Assembly: GCF_041360795.1 (NCBI RefSeq)
Contig: NZ_JBFUPW010000002.1
Coordinates: 1 to 64,000, forward strand
Origin: Arthrobacter_E sp041360795
GTDB taxonomy: Bacteria > Actinomycetota > Actinomycetes > Actinomycetales > Micrococcaceae
DNA: 64,000 nucleotides
Direction of reading: 5' to 3'
Under the pieces are notes generated by a model. That model was not told where the DNA came from. It searched no databases and saw only the letters and a list, made by a program, of their open reading frames with translations. Below are positions 33,741 through 42,170 of the stretch, piece after piece. The translations under genes were made by a program, and so were the position numbers. The stretch's first letter is position 1, and each line of letters begins with the position of its first letter.

Positions 33741-34802
33741 TTAGATCTCCATCCCGAAGTGCTCGCTGAAACGAATGTCGCCCTCGATCATGTCCCGCAT
33801 GTCGGCAACCTCATTGCGGAACATGAGGGTGCGCTCGATGCCCATGCCGAACGCGAAGCCGGAATACTCCTCCGGGTCGATCCCCGCAGCGCGGAGCACG
33901 TTCGGGTTGACCATGCCGCAGCCGCCCCACTCGATCCACTGCGGGCCGCCCTTGGCGCCCGGGTGCCAGATGTCGAGTTCGGCGCTCGGCTCAGTGAAGG
34001 GGAAGTAGTTGGGGCGCAGCCGGATCTTGGCCTCCGCACCGAACATCTGGCGGGCGAAGTGCTCCAGCGTGCCGCGCAGATCGGCCATGGACAGGCCCTT
34101 GTCGATCGCCAGACCCTCGAACTGGTGGAACACGGGGGTGTGGGTGGCGTCCAGTTCGTCGGTGCGGAACACCTTGCCGGGGCACAGCACGTAGACCGGC
34201 AGTTCGCGCTCCAGCATGGAACGGACCTGGACGGGCGAGGTGTGGGTGCGCAGCAGGAGGTGGGCCTCCGGAGGCTCCACGAAGAAGGTGTCCTGCATCT
34301 CGCGGGCCGGGTGGTCCGGCTGGAAGTTCAGGGCGTCGAAGTTGAACCACTCGGACTCGAGCTCGGGTCCTTCGGCGATCTCCCAGCCCATGCCCACGAA
34401 GATGTCGCAGACCTGCTCCTGGAGCACGGAGAGAGGATGCCGGGCACCGGCACGACGACGGCGCGGAGCGGCCGTCACGTCGACCGTCTCCTCCAGGAGG
34501 ATCCGCGCGTCGTTCTCCTCTTCCAGCACCACGGCTCGGGCGGCGAGCGCCTTGTTGACCTGGCCGCGGGCACCGCCGATGAGCTTGCCGGCGGCGCTCT
34601 TCTGGTCCTTGGGCAGATCACGGATGGCCGCGTTCGCCTGGCTCAGGGGCGATTTCTCACCGGTGTGCGCCAGCCGTGCCGTCTTGAGTTCCTCAAGATC
34701 GGCGGCCGCCTCAAAGGCTGCCAGGGCTTCTGCGACAGCATTCTGGAGAGCGGCCTCATCCAACGGGCTGGGGGCCATGACTTCCTTAGTGGTCTCTGAC
34801 AT
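33741..34802 (-). CDS. pheS: Phenylalanine--tRNA ligase alpha subunit
   Basis: 353-residue class II catalytic subunit. Motif 2 lies in KVFRTDELDATHTPVFHQFEG, and motif 3 in FGMGIERTLMFRNEV; the N-terminal coiled coil is Ala/Glu rich. ATG 34802 starts MSETTKEV and lacks a ribosome-binding site; ATG 34778 (MAPSPL) has AAGGAA three bases upstream and may be the real start. First gene of pheST. Confidence 0.96.
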   Translation of the reverse strand: MSETTKEVMAPSPLDEAALQNAVAEALAAFEAAADLEELKTARLAHTGEKSPLSQANAAIRDLPKDQKSAAGKLIGGARGQVNKALAARAVVLEEENDARILLEETVDVTAAPRRRRAGARHPLSVLQEQVCDIFVGMGWEIAEGPELESEWFNFDALNFQPDHPAREMQDTFFVEPPEAHLLLRTHTSPVQVRSMLERELPVYVLCPGKVFRTDELDATHTPVFHQFEGLAIDKGLSMADLRGTLEHFARQMFGAEAKIRLRPNYFPFTEPSAELDIWHPGAKGGPQWIEWGGCGMVNPNVLRAAGIDPEEYSGFAFGMGIERTLMFRNEVADMRDMIEGDIRFSEHFGMEI

Positions 34803-34856
34803 GTACCGTGTTTTCGGGTCGAAGGAGTGGTGGTGGGCCAATCAAGGCCCTGCACA

Positions 34857-34862
34857 AGTCTA
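34857..34862 (-). promoter_or_regulatory. -10 element of pheST
   Basis: TAGACT on the minus strand, about 55 bases before the pheS start. The short leader holds a small GGGCC/GGCCC hairpin. The divergent gene at 34890 uses its own box on the other strand. Confidence 0.5.
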
Positions 34863-34877
34863 GTACGCGGGCCGTCG

Positions 34878-34883
34878 TAGGCT
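34878..34883 (+). promoter_or_regulatory. -10 element of the gene at 34890 (leaderless)
   Basis: TAGGCT, six bases (GGGCCC), then ATG at 34890. Confidence 0.6.
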
Positions 34884-34889
34884 GGGCCC

Positions 34890-35306
34890 ATGTCTGGCAT
34901 GTGGAAAACCCGGGCGGCACTGAACTGGGTGAATCTGAGCACGCCCCTCGGCCTCGCCGTGGCGCGTGCCGCACGCTGCCCCGTCGACCGAGGCCCGCAA
35001 GGTCTCTGGCTGGCCCGCGACTACCCCTGGGCGTTCCCTGCCGGAGGCGCCTTCACCGTGGGATCCGTGATCCTCGCGCGGCCCGGCCTGTCCGTCGAGA
35101 GCGACCCGCGCCTGCTCGCTCACGAGGCTCGCCACGCCGCGCAGTACGCCGCCTGCCTGGGGCTGCCCTTCCTGCTGTTCTACGGTCTCTGCGCCGCCTA
35201 CTCCGTCTGGCGGACGGGCAGTCCGGCTCTGGCGAACCCCTTCGAACGGGACGCGGGCCTTGAAGCGGGTGGCTATATTGGGCCGCAGGACCAGGATCGG
35301 TTCTGA
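34890..35306 (+). CDS. Conserved hypothetical protein with a HEARH zincin-like motif
   Basis: 138 residues of unknown function. LLAHEARHAAQYA fits HExxH, a zinc site of metallopeptidases, but no third ligand is clear. A hydrophobic stretch follows (LGLPFLLFYGLCAAYSVW, about 90-107) and could be a membrane helix; the C-terminus has NPFERDAGLEAG, reminiscent of zincin-like membrane-associated proteins where Glu in such a helix may be a ligand. Divergent from pheST. Confidence 0.65.
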   Translation: MSGMWKTRAALNWVNLSTPLGLAVARAARCPVDRGPQGLWLARDYPWAFPAGGAFTVGSVILARPGLSVESDPRLLAHEARHAAQYAACLGLPFLLFYGLCAAYSVWRTGSPALANPFERDAGLEAGGYIGPQDQDRF

Positions 35307-35340
35307 CCACTCCCTGCGGGGACACGGCGAGAGGAACGGC

Positions 35341-35979
35341 ATGGAAACACCGACACGGACCATCTCCGTCACCGGGCACGCGAGCGCCCCTGCGGTGCCG
35401 GACATCGCGACGGCACACGTGAGCATCGAAACGCTGGCCTCTACCGTGGAGGAGGCGTTCGCCCAGTCCGGACGCACCCTCGACGCGCTGCGGGACGCCC
35501 TGCACGGCGCAGGCGTCGAGGCGCGCGACATCGCCACCACGGACCGTTCACTCCGCGCGGAGCGGAAATGGCGGGACGGGCACGACGACGGCCTGCTGGG
35601 CTACGTCGCCCGTGGCACGGTGCGCGTGACACTCCGTTCCCTCCCCGCAGCCGCGGGCGTCCTGCAGAGTGCCATCGCCGCCGGAGGGGAACAGGCCCGG
35701 CTCGAAGGTTTCTCGCTCGAAGTCTCCGACCCCACCTCGGTGCGGTCGCAGGCACGGGACGCCGCCTGGCAGGATGCCCTCGCCCGGGCGTCCCAGCTCG
35801 CAGCTTCGTCGGGAGTCACCCTGGGGAAGGTCCTCCGCATCGAGGAAGGCGCCGCCGGTGGCGGGCTTCCTCCCATCGCGTTCGCCCGGGTCGCCGCCGC
35901 ACCGCAAGCGGACGGCGCCATCCAGGCAGGCGAGCAGGAGGTCCAGGTGTCGCTCGGCGTCACGTGGTCCGTCGCCTGA
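35341..35979 (+). CDS. SIMPL domain (DUF541) protein
   Basis: 212 residues. It opens with TISVTGHASAPAVPDIATAHVSI and contains ALHGAGVEARDIATTD, VRVTLRSLPAAAGVL and ARDAAWQDALARASQLA, the repeat pattern of SIMPL proteins. Homologues (BP26/OMP28 type) form ring-like assemblies and are linked to oxidative stress. No signal peptide is seen, so it is likely cytoplasmic. GAGAGGA precedes the ATG. Confidence 0.85.
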   Translation: METPTRTISVTGHASAPAVPDIATAHVSIETLASTVEEAFAQSGRTLDALRDALHGAGVEARDIATTDRSLRAERKWRDGHDDGLLGYVARGTVRVTLRSLPAAAGVLQSAIAAGGEQARLEGFSLEVSDPTSVRSQARDAAWQDALARASQLAASSGVTLGKVLRIEEGAAGGGLPPIAFARVAAAPQADGAIQAGEQEVQVSLGVTWSVA

Positions 35980-36036
35980 GGATTCCGGCCGGAGCCGCGC
36001 CCCACCGCGGTTTGACTGCGCCCCCTTGAACTCCGT

Positions 36037-36052
36037 TCGAACATATGTTCGA
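36037..36052. promoter_or_regulatory. SOS (LexA) box of the radical SAM gene
   Basis: TCGAACATATGTTCGA, a perfect match to the actinobacterial LexA site TCGAAC-N4-GTTCGA; with one more base on each side it is an 18-base perfect palindrome. It ends eight bases before the ATG at 36061, over the expected promoter. Confidence 0.88.
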
Positions 36053-36060
36053 ATACTTGC

Positions 36061-37551
36061 ATGAGATGGGACGCACAGGCACTCCAGCCGGCACTGGTGG
36101 ACACCGCCACTGCCCCGACGGCCGCCCCGCTGTTGCCGATGGCGGGCCTGCTGCGTTCCATCTCTACGCCCGAGTTCGCGGGGATCACCTTCCATGAGGT
36201 CACCGCGAAATCGGTGCTCAACAAGGTCCCGACTCAGTCGACCATGCCGTTCTCCTGGACCATCAACCCCTACCGGGGCTGCAGCCATGCGTGCGTGTAT
36301 TGCTTCGCGAGGAAGAGCCACACCTATCTGGACTTCGACTCGGGCCTCGACTTCGATTCACAGGTGGTGGTCAAGGTCAACGCGGCGGAGGTGCTGCGGG
36401 CCGAACTCGCCCGTCCGTCCTGGAAGCACGACCACGTCGCACTCGGCACCAACACGGACCCGTACCAGCGGGCCGAGGGGCGGTATCAGCTGATGCCGGG
36501 CATCATCGAGGCCCTGGCCGAGTCGGGGACTCCATTCTCGATCCTGACCAAGGGGACACTCCTGTCCCGGGACATCCCCCTCCTCCGCGAAGCCGCACAG
36601 GCGGTGCCGATCGGGCTCGGGATCTCGCTGGCGATGATGGACGAGGAACTTCAGGCCGCCATCGAACCGGGCACCCCGGGTCCGCGGGCCCGCCTGCGCC
36701 TGGTGTCCCGGCTGCGCGAGGCCGGGCTGCCGTGTGGCGTCATGGCCATGCCGATCCTGCCCTATCTGAGCGATTCGGATGATGATCTGGACGCACTGTT
36801 CTCCTCACTCGCGGCGGCCGGAGCCACCGGAGTCACCGCCGGCGCGCTGTATCTGCGCCCGGGCACCCGGGAGTGGTTCATGTCCTGGCTGGCCCGCGAA
36901 CACCCCGCCTTGGTCGGGAAGTACCGCCGCCTGTACGCCGGCCCGAAAGGCCAGGGCTCATACGCCGATCCCGGTTACCGGAAGTGGCTCGCCCAGCGGG
37001 TCGCCTTCTTCAAGAGGAAGCACGGCTTCCCGACGTCGAACGGCTTTGCGCATTCCGAACTGCAGCAGTCCGAAGGGCAGCAGGCTTCCTCTGCTTCGGG
37101 GCCTGCCGTGAACCGGGAGGTGCCTGCAGGACTCGGCGCGGCCCGCGGCACGGACGGCGCCGTCACGGAGTTCCATCCGGACCCACGGGTCGAGGAGGCC
37201 CGCTATCCCGAAGGCAGCATGGCGCCCCTGAAGAACTGGACCCCTCCGTCGCAGGTCAAGATGTCACAAAGCAGGTCGGCACAGATCAGGCCGTCGCAGT
37301 CCAGCACGGACGGCACGGGCCAGTCCCCCACCGGCGTCACGTCACGGTTCGCCGGGCCGCCCACGTGGCGCACCCGCTGGAACTCCGCTGGGACCGGCAC
37401 GCAGGAGCCGTTGCCGGCCCCAGGGTCCGAAAGCGGTCACCGTCTCCCGGGACGGAGCCTGTCAGGAACCGGTCGCCCGGCGGAGGACGGCGTCCACGAT
37501 CGGGAAGTCCGCCGGAATCCACGGCAGGGCGTGCAAGGCGCCCTCTTCTAG
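36061..37551 (+). CDS. Radical SAM protein (Rv2578c/SplB-like)
   Basis: 496 residues. The [4Fe-4S] motif CSHACVYCF follows TINPYRGC, and GTNTDPYQRAEGRYQLMPGIIEAL and FSILTKGTLLSRD match the SplB-like COG1533 group, to which spore photoproduct lyase is distantly related. The catalytic core ends near residue 335; the remaining 160 residues are Ser/Gly/Pro-rich and probably disordered. A perfect LexA box directly upstream predicts DNA-damage induction, which favours a nucleic-acid repair role (inference). The 3' end overlaps the convergent mutT-like gene by 90 bases. Confidence 0.88.
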   Translation: MRWDAQALQPALVDTATAPTAAPLLPMAGLLRSISTPEFAGITFHEVTAKSVLNKVPTQSTMPFSWTINPYRGCSHACVYCFARKSHTYLDFDSGLDFDSQVVVKVNAAEVLRAELARPSWKHDHVALGTNTDPYQRAEGRYQLMPGIIEALAESGTPFSILTKGTLLSRDIPLLREAAQAVPIGLGISLAMMDEELQAAIEPGTPGPRARLRLVSRLREAGLPCGVMAMPILPYLSDSDDDLDALFSSLAAAGATGVTAGALYLRPGTREWFMSWLAREHPALVGKYRRLYAGPKGQGSYADPGYRKWLAQRVAFFKRKHGFPTSNGFAHSELQQSEGQQASSASGPAVNREVPAGLGAARGTDGAVTEFHPDPRVEEARYPEGSMAPLKNWTPPSQVKMSQSRSAQIRPSQSSTDGTGQSPTGVTSRFAGPPTWRTRWNSAGTGTQEPLPAPGSESGHRLPGRSLSGTGRPAEDGVHDREVRRNPRQGVQGALF

Positions 37552-37893
37552 AAGGACCCAGCGCAGTTCGTCGTGATCTTCGAGAGCTTCCGGCTCACCC
37601 TCGCTGATCTCCGCGAGCCACACTCGCATGGTCGCCTTCTCGTTGAGCACCCAGCCGTGATCGGCGCCGGACAGGACCTCCGGTCCCAGCGTCACCGAGA
37701 TCCCGAGTTCTTCACGGAGCTCCCGGTGCAGGGCGGCCTCCGGCTCCTCGCCCGGTTCGACTTTTCCGCCCGGGAACTCCCAGAGCCCTGCCAGGCTCTC
37801 GGGGGCGCTGCGCCGGGCGCAGAGCAGCGAACGGGGCTGGGTGAGGGAATCCAGGACGGCAGCGCCGACCACGAGGCGAGGTGCGATAGTCAT
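37462..37893 (-). CDS. MutT-like NUDIX hydrolase
   Basis: 143 residues with the complete Nudix box GGKVEPGEEPEAALHRELREELG. VVGAAVLD at the start and LWEFPGGKVEPGE resemble MutT enzymes that clear 8-oxo-dGTP or other oxidised nucleotides. ATG 37893 follows a TAGACT box by eight bases and matches the family N-terminus. It converges on, and overlaps, the SOS-boxed radical SAM gene. Confidence 0.88.
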   Translation of the reverse strand: MTIAPRLVVGAAVLDSLTQPRSLLCARRSAPESLAGLWEFPGGKVEPGEEPEAALHRELREELGISVTLGPEVLSGADHGWVLNEKATMRVWLAEISEGEPEALEDHDELRWVLLEEGALHALPWIPADFPIVDAVLRRATGS

Positions 37894-37901
37894 CGCGGAC
37901 C

Positions 37902-37907
37902 AGTCTA
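37902..37907 (-). promoter_or_regulatory. -10 element of the mutT-like gene (near-leaderless)
   Basis: TAGACT, eight bases, then ATG at 37893. Confidence 0.45.
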
Positions 37908-38036
37908 GATCCACCCCGTCACGGCACGCGGAGACCGAAAGAAATAGCGTCCAGGGCTTTCACGTTGCGACAATGGAAAGAATGGTCCCGACGTCGTGAT
38001 CACAGACCAGCCCACCCCCTCAGTCAAGGACCCTCC

Positions 38037-39272
38037 GTGACCACCTCTCCCCCGGCCGGGACCATCGCACGTCCTCGCCTCTCCTCCGCCGCCCTCACCC
38101 GGGCGATCGTCGCCCTCGCCATGGGCGGATTCGCCATCGGCACCGTGGAATTCGCCATGATGGGCCTGCTCCGGGAGGTCGAGCATGGACTGCACCTGAC
38201 CACTCCCCAGGCGGGAACGCTGATCTCCGCCTACGCTCTGGGCGTCTGCGTGGGTGCTCCCCTCCTGGCGGCCTTCGGCGCACGGCTTCCGAGGAAGCGC
38301 CTCGCCATCGGTCTCATGCTGTTCTACGCCGTCGCCAATGCGTCCAGCATGCTCGCGGACAGCTACGGCGCCATGGCCCTCTCCCGCTTCATCTCCGGCC
38401 TGCCCCACGGCGCCTATTTCGGCATCGCGGCGGTGATCGCGGCATCCCTGGTGCCCGCCACGAAGCGCGGCTGGGCCATCTCCATGGTGATGACCGGCCT
38501 GACCGTGGCTAACGTCATCGGTGTACCGTTCGCCACCTGGCTGGGCCAGAACTTCGGGTGGCAGCTGCTCTTCGCCCTCGTCTCGGTGATCGCCCTGCTC
38601 ACGGCGGGGGCCATCGCGCTCTTCGTGCCGTTCGAAGCGAGCACCCCGGACGCCAGCATCCGGCGGGAGCTCGGTGCCCTCAAGCGCGTCCAGGTGTGGA
38701 TGGCGCTGCTGATCGGCACCATCGGGTTCGGCGGATTCTTCGCCACCTACACATACATCTCGCACACCATGACCGAGGTGAGCCATCTGCCGGAGAGCCT
38801 CATCCCGCTGGTGGTCGCGATCTACGGTCTGGGCATGGTCATCGGCACCATCGTGGGTGGCCGGCTCGCGGACAAGTCCGTCATGGGTTCCATCTACCGT
38901 GCGCTCATCGCGATCGCCATCGCGCTCGTGCTCTACACCCTGGCAGCTCCGTGGGCGCCCGCAGCCCTCATCATGGTCTTCGTGGTCGGCGGCATCGGCT
39001 CGCTCCTCACCACTCCCCTGCAGACCCGCCTGCTGGACGCTTCCCCGGACGCGCCCAGCCTGGCCTCGTCGCTCAACCACGCCGCACTCAACCTGGCGAA
39101 CGCCGCCGGCGCTTTCCTGGGCGGCGTGGTGATCGCCCTGGGCTACGGCTACACGGCACCCGCCCTCGTCGGCGCCGTTCTTGCCCTGCTCGGCCTCGGG
39201 GTGGCGCTCACGAGCGGGCGCCTGGAGCGCCGCTTCCCGGTGCAATCGGTGCACCACGACATCGAGCACTGA
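38037..39272 (+). CDS. MFS transporter (DHA1 type)
   Basis: 411 residues with 12 predicted membrane helices. ALAMGGFAIGTVEFAMMGLL and LISAYALGVCVGAPLLAA, followed by RLPRKR (the loop 2-3 signature), match the DHA1 drug-efflux group close to AraJ/CmlA-like exporters. Substrate unknown. GTG 38037 has AAGGA seven bases upstream and avoids a non-membrane extension that a further upstream start would add. Confidence 0.85.
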   Translation: MTTSPPAGTIARPRLSSAALTRAIVALAMGGFAIGTVEFAMMGLLREVEHGLHLTTPQAGTLISAYALGVCVGAPLLAAFGARLPRKRLAIGLMLFYAVANASSMLADSYGAMALSRFISGLPHGAYFGIAAVIAASLVPATKRGWAISMVMTGLTVANVIGVPFATWLGQNFGWQLLFALVSVIALLTAGAIALFVPFEASTPDASIRRELGALKRVQVWMALLIGTIGFGGFFATYTYISHTMTEVSHLPESLIPLVVAIYGLGMVIGTIVGGRLADKSVMGSIYRALIAIAIALVLYTLAAPWAPAALIMVFVVGGIGSLLTTPLQTRLLDASPDAPSLASSLNHAALNLANAAGAFLGGVVIALGYGYTAPALVGAVLALLGLGVALTSGRLERRFPVQSVHHDIEH

Positions 39273-39331
39273 GCATCCCTCACTGACCACCGAACACCCG
39301 ACAGCGGACGATCCGGCTGCGGATCCGCCTC

Positions 39332-39379
39332 CGGATACGGCGAAGGCCGGGCCACCAGGCCCGTCCTTCGCCGTATCCG
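39332..39379. terminator. Terminator between the MFS and CDF genes
   Basis: Perfect 15-base arms CGGATACGGCGAAGG (39332-39346) and complement (39365-39379), between convergent genes. Confidence 0.8.
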
Positions 39380-39396
39380 CAGTTCCCCAGCCTCCG

Positions 39397-40314
39397 TCAG
39401 ACGGAGGCGCGGTAGATGTCCGGTTCGAGATAGATGACCCGTGCCGTGGGGACGGCGGTGCGGATCCTGGTCTCGGCGTCGTCGATGGCCTGAGCGATCG
39501 CTGCGCCCGTGGCGCCTTCCGGGACGCTGAACTTCGCGGCCACGAGCAGTTCCTCGGGCCCGAGGTGCAGGGTCTTGAGGTGGATGATGCGGGTGCCGTC
39601 CTCCTGGATGGCGCGTTCGATCGCGGCGACATCGTTCGCGCTGGCGGACTCACCGATCAGCAGCGACTTCGTCTCGAGCGCGAGAACGATGGCGATGGCC
39701 ACGAGCAGGAGACCGATCATCGCGGTGCCGAGAGCATCCCAGACCCCATTGCCCGTCACGAGCGTCATGGACACGCCGAACAGGGCGAACACCAGACCGA
39801 TGAGCGCGCCGAAATCCTCCAGGAGGACCACCGGCAGCTCGGGCTGCTTGGCGTTGCGGACGAAGCGCACCCAGCCCTGACGGCCACGGATGTGGTTCGC
39901 TTCGCGGATCGCGGTGCGGAAGGAGAAGCCTTCGGCGATGATCGCGCCCACCAGCACGGCGAGCGGAACCCACCAGAACGGCCCCTCGATGCCGTGCGGA
40001 TCGTGGAACTTCTCGTACGCCTCATACAGGGCGAATAGACCACCGACGCTGAACAGGACGATCGAGACGATGAACGCGTAGATGTACCGCTCGCGCCCGT
40101 ACCCGAAGGGGTGTTCCGCATCGGCGGCGCGCTTGGCCCGCTTCCCGCCCAGCAGGAGCAGCAGCTGGTTGCCGGAGTCGGCCACCGAGTGGATCGCCTC
40201 CGCCAGCATCGAGCTGCTGAGAGTGAAGGCGTACGCCACGAACTTCATCGCGGCGATGGCGAGATTCGCGGACAGGGCGGCCACCACGGCCTTGTTTCCG
40301 CCACTTGCGGACAT
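39397..40314 (-). CDS. Cation diffusion facilitator family transporter
   Basis: 305 residues, about six membrane helices. The metal sites HSVAD in helix 2 and LLEDFGAL in helix 5 match CDF proteins, which exchange Zn, Fe or other divalent metals for protons. EHPFGYGRERYIYAF between helices 2 and 3 is typical of the group. The C-terminal domain (GPEELLVAAKFSV) is the metallochaperone-like sensor. AAGGGGAA precedes the ATG closely. Confidence 0.9.
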   Translation of the reverse strand: MSASGGNKAVVAALSANLAIAAMKFVAYAFTLSSSMLAEAIHSVADSGNQLLLLLGGKRAKRAADAEHPFGYGRERYIYAFIVSIVLFSVGGLFALYEAYEKFHDPHGIEGPFWWVPLAVLVGAIIAEGFSFRTAIREANHIRGRQGWVRFVRNAKQPELPVVLLEDFGALIGLVFALFGVSMTLVTGNGVWDALGTAMIGLLLVAIAIVLALETKSLLIGESASANDVAAIERAIQEDGTRIIHLKTLHLGPEELLVAAKFSVPEGATGAAIAQAIDDAETRIRTAVPTARVIYLEPDIYRASV

Positions 40315-40438
40315 GGTTCCCCTTGAATGAGTTGGAGTGACAAATCATTCCAAGGCTAGTCGCACGCGACGGATCCCGGGGACGGAAGGAGTTCTTTGAC
40401 GCTCCGTGGCGGGGAAACGGTGCGGCCGGAACCTCGGC

Positions 40439-41353
40439 TCAGCGGCGCTGGGCGCGGGCGCTGGCGTAGAGGAAGACCGTCGCCGCGGTGCCGAGGTTCA
40501 GGCTTTCCGCCGAACCGTAGACGGGGACCGCCACGCGGTGGTCGCTCAGGGCGAGCTCCTCGGGGGCGAGCCCTTGGGCTTCGTTGCCGAAGAACCAGGC
40601 AGTGGGCGAGGCCAGGTCGTACGACGGCGCCTGCTCACCGCCCAAGCCAGCGGAACCGGACGCCCCGAGCCGGCGAGCCGCGCTGGCGTCCTGCAGCACG
40701 TCGAGATCGAGCGTGCCGTACCCGTCAGCGGCGAGGATGCCGATCCCCCGCTCCGCACAGCGCGCCGCGAGATCCGCGACATCGACGCCGGTCACCACGG
40801 GCAGGTGGAAGAGCGAGCCGGCGGTGGACCGCACGGCCTTGGGGTTGTAGATGTCGACGCTGGAGCCGGAGTAGATCACGGCGTCCGCACCCGCGGCGTC
40901 CGCGGCCCGCAGCACCGTGCCGGCATTTCCGGGATCCCGCACCTGGCACAGCACCGCGAGAAGGCGCGGGCCGGCGTCGAGCACTTCGTCCAGAGGGCGG
41001 TGCAGGAAGCGGCAGACGGCCACGATGCCCTGGGGGTTGACGGTGTCGGCCATGGCGGCCAGCACCTCATCCGTGGCGATTCTGGTCCGGACCCCTTCGG
41101 CGCCTGCGGCGAGCTCCGGGTACCGGTCGAGACAGGCCTGGCTGGCGTACAGCTCGGTGACCAGGCCCTCCTCGCCGCGGGAGAGCCGTTCGCGATGGGC
41201 CACGAGGGCTTCGCGGACGGATTGCGGTCCTTCGGCGAGGAACAGACCCTGCCGGGAACGCGCCGAGCGCCCCGCAAGCCGGGCCACGTCTCTCACCCGG
41301 TCGGCCCGGGGATTGGACATGATGGCGGCTTGGGGGCGCTCGGAAAAGCTCAC
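40439..41353 (-). CDS. TrmH/SpoU family RNA methyltransferase
   Basis: 304 residues. The knotted SPOUT fold is shown by QVRDPGNAGTVLRAADAAG, AWFFGNEAQGL and SLNLGTAATVFLY, the three SpoU motifs. The N-terminal 110 residues form the L30e-like substrate-binding domain. It 2'-O-methylates rRNA or tRNA; which site is not clear. It follows rplT by 16 bases, the usual infC-rpmI-rplT-spoU order. The GTG at 41353 and ATG at 41320 are both possible starts. Confidence 0.92.
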   Translation of the reverse strand: MSFSERPQAAIMSNPRADRVRDVARLAGRSARSRQGLFLAEGPQSVREALVAHRERLSRGEEGLVTELYASQACLDRYPELAAGAEGVRTRIATDEVLAAMADTVNPQGIVAVCRFLHRPLDEVLDAGPRLLAVLCQVRDPGNAGTVLRAADAAGADAVIYSGSSVDIYNPKAVRSTAGSLFHLPVVTGVDVADLAARCAERGIGILAADGYGTLDLDVLQDASAARRLGASGSAGLGGEQAPSYDLASPTAWFFGNEAQGLAPEELALSDHRVAVPVYGSAESLNLGTAATVFLYASARAQRR

Positions 41354-41369
41354 GCTGAGAAGGACTTAC

Positions 41370-41750
41370 TTAGTTCTTCGGGGCGGAGGTGTCAGCCGGC
41401 AGGGCGTCCTTGGCGAGCTTCACCAGAGCGGCGAAGGTGGCGGCGTCGGACACGGCCAGCTCGGCGAGCATACGGCGGTCAACCTCGACCTCAGCGGCCT
41501 TGAGGCCCTGGATCAGACGGTTGTAGGTCAGGCCGTTGGCGCGGGAAGCAGCGTTGATGCGCTGGATCCACAGGCGGCGGAAGTCGCCCTTGCGCTTGCG
41601 GCGGTCGCCGTAGCTGTAAACGAACGAGTGGAGCAGCTGCTCCTTGGCCTTACGGTACAGGCGGGACCGCTGGCCGCGGTAACCCTTGGCGCGCTCAAGA
41701 ACAACCCGACGCTTCTTGTGGGCGTTGACCGCCCGCTTCACACGTGCCAC
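41370..41750 (-). CDS. rplT: 50S ribosomal protein L20
   Basis: 126 residues, highly basic N-terminus ARVKRAVNAHKKRRVVLE and RLWIQRINAASR. It binds 23S rRNA early in 50S assembly. In other bacteria L20 represses its own infC-rpmI-rplT operon by binding the mRNA; a long leader upstream of infC makes that possible here. GTG start. Confidence 0.98.
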   Translation of the reverse strand: MARVKRAVNAHKKRRVVLERAKGYRGQRSRLYRKAKEQLLHSFVYSYGDRRKRKGDFRRLWIQRINAASRANGLTYNRLIQGLKAAEVEVDRRMLAELAVSDAATFAALVKLAKDALPADTSAPKN

Positions 41751-41842
41751 GTGCGTACTCCTTCAATCATTGGCCCGCTCGGCTCGCCCTCACGGGCGGC
41801 TCAGGGCCTTAAGTGGTTGGCCATCCGGCCGGGAAATGGAAC

Positions 41843-42037
41843 TTAGAGGCCGAGCATCTTCTTGATGACCTTGGCATCGCCCTTGGCGACGATGCGGTCG
41901 CCGGCCAGGCGGCGGGTCAGGGTGCTGGGCTTGTGCTCCAGGTAGTGGCGGCGGTTGGCCTGCTGGCGCTTGAGCTTGCCGCTACCGGTCAGCTTGAAGC
42001 GCTTCTTGGCACCACTGTGGGTCTTCATCTTCGGCAT
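41843..42037 (-). CDS. rpmI: 50S ribosomal protein L35
   Basis: 64 residues beginning MPKMKTHSGAKKRFKLTGSG, the universal L35 N-terminus. AAGGAG precedes the ATG by ten bases. Sequence upstream of 42037 in this frame is not part of the gene. Confidence 0.98.
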   Translation of the reverse strand: MPKMKTHSGAKKRFKLTGSGKLKRQQANRRHYLEHKPSTLTRRLAGDRIVAKGDAKVIKKMLGL

Positions 42038-42170
42038 GGGGACCGATCTCCTTACGTTGCCACAGGCCCTGGCGGGCCTGCGAATCACATTCCGGCATCC
42101 TGACGGACGCCGTTGGGCTTTCCGCCCTGAGCCCTCGTCATCGGAGGGCCGTCGGGCGAAGGACGGGTGT

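Noticed and set aside
36061..37551. Radical SAM gene as a foreign or broken gene because of its long disordered tail
   Set aside because: The core is intact, the tail is in frame, and codon use resembles its neighbours.
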